Positions 59,542 to 64,000 of a stretch of 64,000 nt of DNA are shown here, piece by piece. Under the pieces are notes generated by a model, which was not told the DNA's origin, searched no databases, and saw only the letters and a program-made list of their open reading frames with translations. Source of the DNA: Maea johnstoni (taxonomy: Eukaryota > Annelida > Polychaeta > Spionida > Magelonidae); assembly GCA_963942565.1 (NCBI GenBank), contig OZ012686.1, positions 32,343,098-32,407,097 of the forward strand. Direction: 5' to 3'. A program made the position numbers and the translations under genes. The stretch's first letter is position 1. Every line of letters starts with the position of its first letter.

Positions 59542-59699
59542 GTTAATGATATAAAGTTGATGTTAGTGTGACTTTGGCCAAAATAGTTAATCGCTTCTTG
59601 GAGTAGCAAGGTCAGATGAGTTTTTAAGCTGTGTACATCATCAGTTCTTTTATTAATTTAATGTTTGGGAGCTTCGTTTAGGATTTTGCCATTTATTCA

Positions 59700-59822
59700 C
59701 TCATTTATTCATTCATTCGTTCATTCATTTATTCAACCATCCATCCATCCATCATTATGCCTGTCTCTCCATCCATCCATCCATCCATTTATCCATCTAT
59801 TCATTGATTCATTTATTTCACA
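59700..59822 (+). repeat. (ATTC)n / (ATCC)n microsatellite
   Basis: ATTC-type repeats pass into CCAT/ATCC repeats (about 59736-59790) and back to ATTT/ATTC. Confidence 0.95.
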
Positions 59823-60090
59823 AGTTTCACTCTGTGTATAAGGGCGTACAATATGGGATTAGTGTATCACACTTTGACTTGATGATTGTTTCATATATTT
59901 ATATTTGCCCCTCTTCATTTCTGCTTAAAAATGTATTTTTATTCACCTGAAACTGTATATATTCACCTATGTACCATATATTGATATGAATCATTATCTG
60001 ATAATTGAAAAAGAAACACAATTGACAACTGATTTCCCATGCAAACAGCTTGCGTTTATACTGATTGACTTTTGCTTTGTCTCGTTTCAG

Positions 60091-60153
60091 ATGGCTGACC
60101 TTGAGGAGAAGAATAAGGAGGCGGAGAAGAGGGCAGAGAAGGCAGAACAGGAG
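60091..60153 (+). CDS. PLEKHH: PLEKHH1/2 (MAX-1)-like protein, second coding exon
   Basis: 63 bp, 21 codons, between TTTCAG (ending 60090) and GAG/GTGGGT, phase 0 at both ends. The peptide M-A-D-L-E-E-K... with A-E-K-R-A-E-K-A-E-Q-E is charged coiled coil. It continues the first exon's IRELLADK directly, as M-Q-x-L-E...A-E-x-x-A-E-x-A does in the vertebrate PLEKHH1/2 coiled coil as I recall it. The equivalent human segment is also 21 residues long by my recollection. The donor is GTGGGT rather than GTAAGT, which is acceptable. The next exon lies beyond the window. Confidence 0.85.
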
Positions 60154-60304
60154 GTGGGTTAGACTAGCTCCTAGTCTATGATTGCATTAAGTTGTACTTT
60201 TCTCTGTTCTAGTCGCTATCATTTCATTAATGTCTAGGTTTTAGTTCCAATGGCTAGTGAAATATGGCACCAAGGGTAGTCACTCTGAGGCAATATAGAG
60301 CTAA

Positions 60305-60392
60305 ATATGGGTAGACATCCTAGAATGGTATATAAGTATATAAGTTATTAAAGAAGTGAAAAAAACTTCTTGGCCTAGGTCTAGGCTAGAGA
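60305..60392 (+). repeat. Family-E fragment
   Basis: 'catcctagaatggtatataa' and 'gttattaaagaagtgaaaaa' then 'cttcttggcctaggtctagg' match 56153-56232. Confidence 0.65.
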
Positions 60393-60439
60393 TGAGTACA
60401 TACTCAAATAATATATGTCTTCTCTGTATCTAACTTAGG

Positions 60440-60665
60440 GGGCCTGTGTGGTCTAATGCATTGCCACTGACTTCAAGCTGTCTCTCACCACTGCCTGGAT
60501 TTGAAACCCAGTAGCGGCATGTGAGAAATTCACCAGTGACTTGGGGCTAGACGTTGGTTTTCGATAAGTTCTTAGGTTTCCTCCATCAGTTTCAACTGGC
60601 TAGACATGACCACAATAGCGCAAAAAAAGTGATGAAAAATCGGAATTCCAAACACCATCTAACCC
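60440..60665 (+). mobile_element. tRNA-derived SINE copy
   Basis: 'gtgtggtctaatgcattgcc' (A-box region), 'ggatttgaaaccc' (B box, 60497-60509) and body 'gacttggggctagacgttgg', 'tttcctccatcagtttcaac'. Same family as 51465-51700; A and B boxes both carry substitutions. Confidence 0.85.
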
Positions 60666-61477
60666 GAAACTGCACTCTTACCATGATAAGAACAGTGAAA
60701 AGCTGATCATTCCATTCTCACTTCTTTGACTGGTACAGTAATAATCATCAAGTGAGTGTCTCTGGTTTAGCCATCACCCGGGCACAGGCAGCAGCAGCAG
60801 CCTTGAAATGCCAAGATAAATGTGTATATTTACACCTAGCACTATGTAAATAGCCATCCATTGCCTACACGGCGCCCTGATATGACAATACAGCCACATA
60901 CACCACTACACACATGCCTTCAGGGTAGCTGGTGGACTAGGTTCCTAGTCCCTAAACAGCTGACATTCCCTTCTGTGCTGACCAAGCAGAGTGGTGTAGT
61001 ACCGGGTAGGATCGATAGAACGCACCACCTACTCCTTCTATCTCTAGAGGGTTCAGAACTCCAACTGAATCCTGGTGAGATAAGTGTAAACTAAATGGAC
61101 CACTATGGCCACCTAGAATATTTGGTGCAAGGTAACAGAAAAAACATAACAGAAAATACATATATCAGGCTTATCAGCCTAGAAATCTAGGCTAGGCAGC
61201 TGGGTGAGCCTCCCCTGCTCCAAGACAGCCAGAAACTGATCCAAGTCACAACTCTTGGACTTAGACTTGCTACAAGTCTGTGTTAACTGGATCATTCACT
61301 GATCTACCCTGAGTTGAGTTCACTCCAGGTTTAGTTCTGAATTAATCCTCAAGGGGGACACACTTAAGCTGTCATCTGTAATTGAGTTTAAAACTGCAAC
61401 TCATGAAAACAGTGCCGCCATCTTTGGTTTGAGAGAGACATCAAACCTACTTAGTATATATAGTGGTGGGGGCATCA
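60666..61477. other. Unassigned intron DNA
   Basis: A short palindrome AGCCTAGA-AA-TCTAGGCT lies at about 61177-61194. No exon recognised. Confidence 0.4.
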
Positions 61478-61560
61478 CACCTGACAGTACAACCCCCGTG
61501 TGTGGCAATAGTGTGAACTAAATGGCCAACATTAGGCCACGAGTCCTTTATATAGGTGTT
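61478..61560 (-). repeat. Family-F fragment
   Basis: 'gtgtggcaatagtgtgaact' and 'aaatggccaacattaggcc' match 56505-56545. Confidence 0.65.
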
Positions 61561-62130
61561 GAGGCAAAGATTTATATAAAATCATATATATATATAATAT
61601 GCTAAAACACAGCAAGGCCTACACTTTTATCTGATAGATATCACCAAAAAGCTCCTTTTTGAGGCAAGTTTATTTGAAGCACAATTTTCATGTGGATATT
61701 TGTTTGTAATTGGCAGTAGTCGGTTAGCTATTTGTGCCAGTATCTCTCAGTGAGGAAGAGTGTGTTATGGGGCCGGCTCCCGGGCACTGGAAGGAAAATT
61801 GCTCGGCTTGTTGAGAATTGATTTTCTGAGTGTTCGGGGCAAATGTGATCGCTTTTCTATCAAGCAAATTGAATTCCTTTATGTGTTTTTTGTGTGCCGT
61901 GCCGCCATAGCGTCCCCTTTTCTAGCGGATCAATCTCTATAACTACTCCGATCACCGTCTCCATTCACCCGCGGAAATTTGATTTCAGGAAATTTACGTA
62001 AGTTGGCATTCTAATGTAGAGCTTATGAGATGGCTATGAGAGGCTGTGCTACTGAACCGAGAACTATTGCAAGCTTCAAACCCATTATTGTAGACACTGC
62101 AATCAATAACTAGGATACATCATTTGTTTT
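61561..62130. other. Unique, exon-free block
   Basis: The 61760-61990 part has mixed composition with several CpG dinucleotides, unlike its surroundings. Possible regulatory DNA. No exon boundaries seen. Confidence 0.3.
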
Positions 62131-62343
62131 TTAACCCTTCCGATGCTGAGGCTACTTTCATCCAATGCACAAAAAAGTGAACAATTATGAAAATCATATT
62201 AACCCTGTCTTGTTGGTATTCATTGGAAAGCTCTCTCTGAGTGCTATCAGATGAGAACCCATTTGCCATTGTTTCGGTCATTTTTCAGCTTTTTGTCATA
62301 ATTTCATATTGAACAAATAAGCCACAAGCAGCATAAGGGTTAA
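62131..62343 (-). mobile_element. MITE-A copy
   Basis: TTAACCCTTCCGATGCTGAG to 'acaagcagcataagggttaa'; full length. Confidence 0.88.
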
Positions 62344-62399
62344 GGAGATGTTGTGATCAAATCGCATCTTAATCCTAGTACACTCTCTAAATAACCCAC

Positions 62400-62573
62400 T
62401 TAACCCTTGTGATGCTGAGTGTACTTAGTCCAAGGCACAGTACCACAAACATTTTTGAAAAATTAGCTAAACACTATCATGTTGGTATTCTTTGGAATGC
62501 TCCAGTCGTTTTCAACTTTTTTTTCGAATTATTTTGTTTTGTCCATATCAGCCACCAGCAGCACAAGGGTTAA
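62400..62573 (-). mobile_element. MITE-A copy, internally deleted
   Basis: TTAACCCTTGTGATGCTGAG to 'caccagcagcacaagggttaa'; about 40 bp of the middle missing. Only 56 bp from the previous copy, same orientation. Confidence 0.85.
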
Positions 62574-62598
62574 GCTAAAGTAATATATGATACCAGAA

Positions 62599-62621
62599 AC
62601 ATCAATCAAATTGATTGATGT
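62599..62621. promoter_or_regulatory. Palindromic pair of TGATTGAT sites
   Basis: An 11-bp arm ACATCAATCAA and its exact complement around one base. Each arm contains ATCAATCA/TGATTGAT, the composite half-site known for PBX-Hox dimers. Function is inference. Confidence 0.35.
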
Positions 62622-64000
62622 CTCTGATGATACTCAGACACTGGAACATCCAGATTCATAGGCAGCAATGCCCATCCTTGGAATATTTTCTTATTTTCTT
62701 AATAATTGATGTAGGGAGTCAGCCTCAAATGAAAATATGATGAACTCTCAGTGATTTTAGGATGTTGTGTGTGTAAACAAGGGTGATATCACAGTGACAT
62801 AGTGAAAAATAGATAGTTATAACTATTTGAAGTTGGGAAGTTGTATTGCTCTTCAGAGAAACAATCATACCCAAAACTCTTGACCTGTTCAAGATATTGG
62901 AGAATTCCTGGTAGTGCTGTCGCCATGACAACTGGGTGGCATTTTCATTGGATAAGGATCAGGAGGGATGAGAATCTGATTAGCCAATGGCAGTCCATTA
63001 AGTGGCGTCCGTATTTGATGAGAATGTTTGGCATGGATGCTATTTTTCATCATCTTTAATGATGACAGTCTTTACCTTTGCATCTCTCAGGGTTTTTAGG
63101 CCACAAGGTGATTGCTTCAAGAGGAGCGATTTTTGGAAAATATTTGTCACCTTGTTTGAATTTACATAACCCATGCATGCTTAAATGCTTTTATGTTACC
63201 TGGCACCAAATAGTCCAGGTGGCCATATTGTTCAGTTTAGTTTACACTTATCTCACCAGGGGAGTAGAGGATTCAGTTTGAGTATGACTTACCCAAAACC
63301 TCTAGAGATAGGAGCACTGTGTTAGCTAGAGAGGCGTCTGGGCGTCTGTAGGACGCCCATTTCTCTGGGGAAGCTCCCCAGAGTGGTCCAGAATGGCCCG
63401 GCCACATTCTCTGTAAGACGTCTTGTTTTGTGTGAAGACAGGAGGAAATGACGCCCAAACTCCGCTGGGAGAAGAGCAGGAAATGACGACCACATCTGGT
63501 GCCATTGTCTCGGCTCTCCCTTCTTCAGCTATTATCTCCAGCAGCTGGAGATCCCAGGTCCACTCGGCTTCCATTCACGGCCAGCACATAAAACATCCGG
63601 TCAACATACCCCGACACACACACACAACAGGGGATCGGGACTGATCGCTGACCATCAAAAATTGGGTTAATGAGTCTGGCTGAATGGGTTTATGCGCATG
63701 TAACGGGTTGGTGACGTGACGTCTCAGCACGTGGTGAACACAATAACACTGCCAGAGCTCCGGCACTCAATCAAGGAAGCAGAACGGAGTTGTACATTCA
63801 TTTACAACTATAAAACCATGCATTTTCTTTATGCCTAACCTTGGTGGACTATCATAACCATGACACATGGATAGTTAATCAAGAAAATGTGAATGAAAAG
63901 CGGTTATTTGAGAGAGTTTGGGCAGAGAAATACATCCCCTTCTCTCAGGTTTGGGGTTGCACATGTGAATAAAAAATAACCTGATCATCTATTTATTTTC
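62622..64000. other. Unassigned intron DNA
   Basis: The 63350-63640 part is GC-richer, with short hairpins (TCTGGGGA-AGC-TCCCCAGA near 63373; ATCTCCAGC-A-GCTGGAGAT near 63534). Overlapping ORFs on both strands have no recognisable domains. Confidence 0.4.

Larger units (their letters stand above)
60154..64000 (+). other. Second coding intron of the PLEKHH-like gene, 3' end outside window
   Basis: Starts GTGGGT. I found no third exon with the expected coiled-coil coding before 64000. Confidence 0.7.

Noticed and set aside
63273-63766. Cluster of overlapping ORFs near the window end
   Set aside because: All short, on both strands, in GC-richer DNA, and none resembles the expected next PLEKHH coiled-coil exon.

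Overview
This is AT-rich animal nuclear DNA, dense in microsatellites, minisatellites and short non-autonomous transposons. Long introns, GT-AG exon boundaries and a tRNA-derived SINE show it is a metazoan. The repeat style suggests a marine invertebrate, perhaps an echinoderm or another invertebrate deuterostome, but the species cannot be fixed from the sequence. One assembly gap of 200 N lies at 21316-21515.

One host gene is recognisable. Two short plus-strand coding exons, 4915-5031 (39 codons) and 60091-60153 (21 codons), join in phase 0. Together they give the N-terminal coiled coil of a PLEKHH1/PLEKHH2 (C. elegans MAX-1) protein, a PH-MyTH4-FERM family implicated in axon guidance and in the cell cortex and cytoskeleton. 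About 55 kb of intron separates them, so nearly the whole window is the first coding intron. The MyTH4, PH and FERM parts must lie downstream of the window.

The intron is a transposon sink. The main family is a TTAA-flanked, piggyBac-like MITE of about 210 bp (called MITE-A here), with roughly 26 full or partial copies in 64 kb. Smaller families are MITE-B (ends AGGCCTAAAAA, about 230 bp), MITE-C (ends GTCTTAGCCAG, about 260-300 bp), MITE-D (related ends, about 280 bp), several looser families (E, F, G), a CTCGACGCTAA-ended element, a 455-bp perfect foldback element at 19071-19525, and a tRNA-Leu-like SINE (two long copies, plus a truncated copy nested in a MITE-A with a 13-bp target duplication). 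The main tandem arrays are a roughly 40-unit 57-bp minisatellite (32189-34450) and arrays at 13856-14540, 24930-25525, 30862-31690, 46040-46530, 50640-51115 and 58215-58485.

Two possible coding islands lie inside the intron. One is an open exon with a signal-anchor and stem (48998-49285), like a type II Golgi enzyme. The other is a pair of fragments carrying a protein-kinase DFG-type motif (54133-54190 and 54365-54400). Both sit in the most unusual pattern of the window: four MITE-A copies lie exactly between two diverged direct copies of the neighbouring DNA, and the boundaries fall at TTAA or degenerate TTAA. This looks like a very long target-site duplication or a TTAA-guided tandem duplication, and it is the main candidate for something undescribed.
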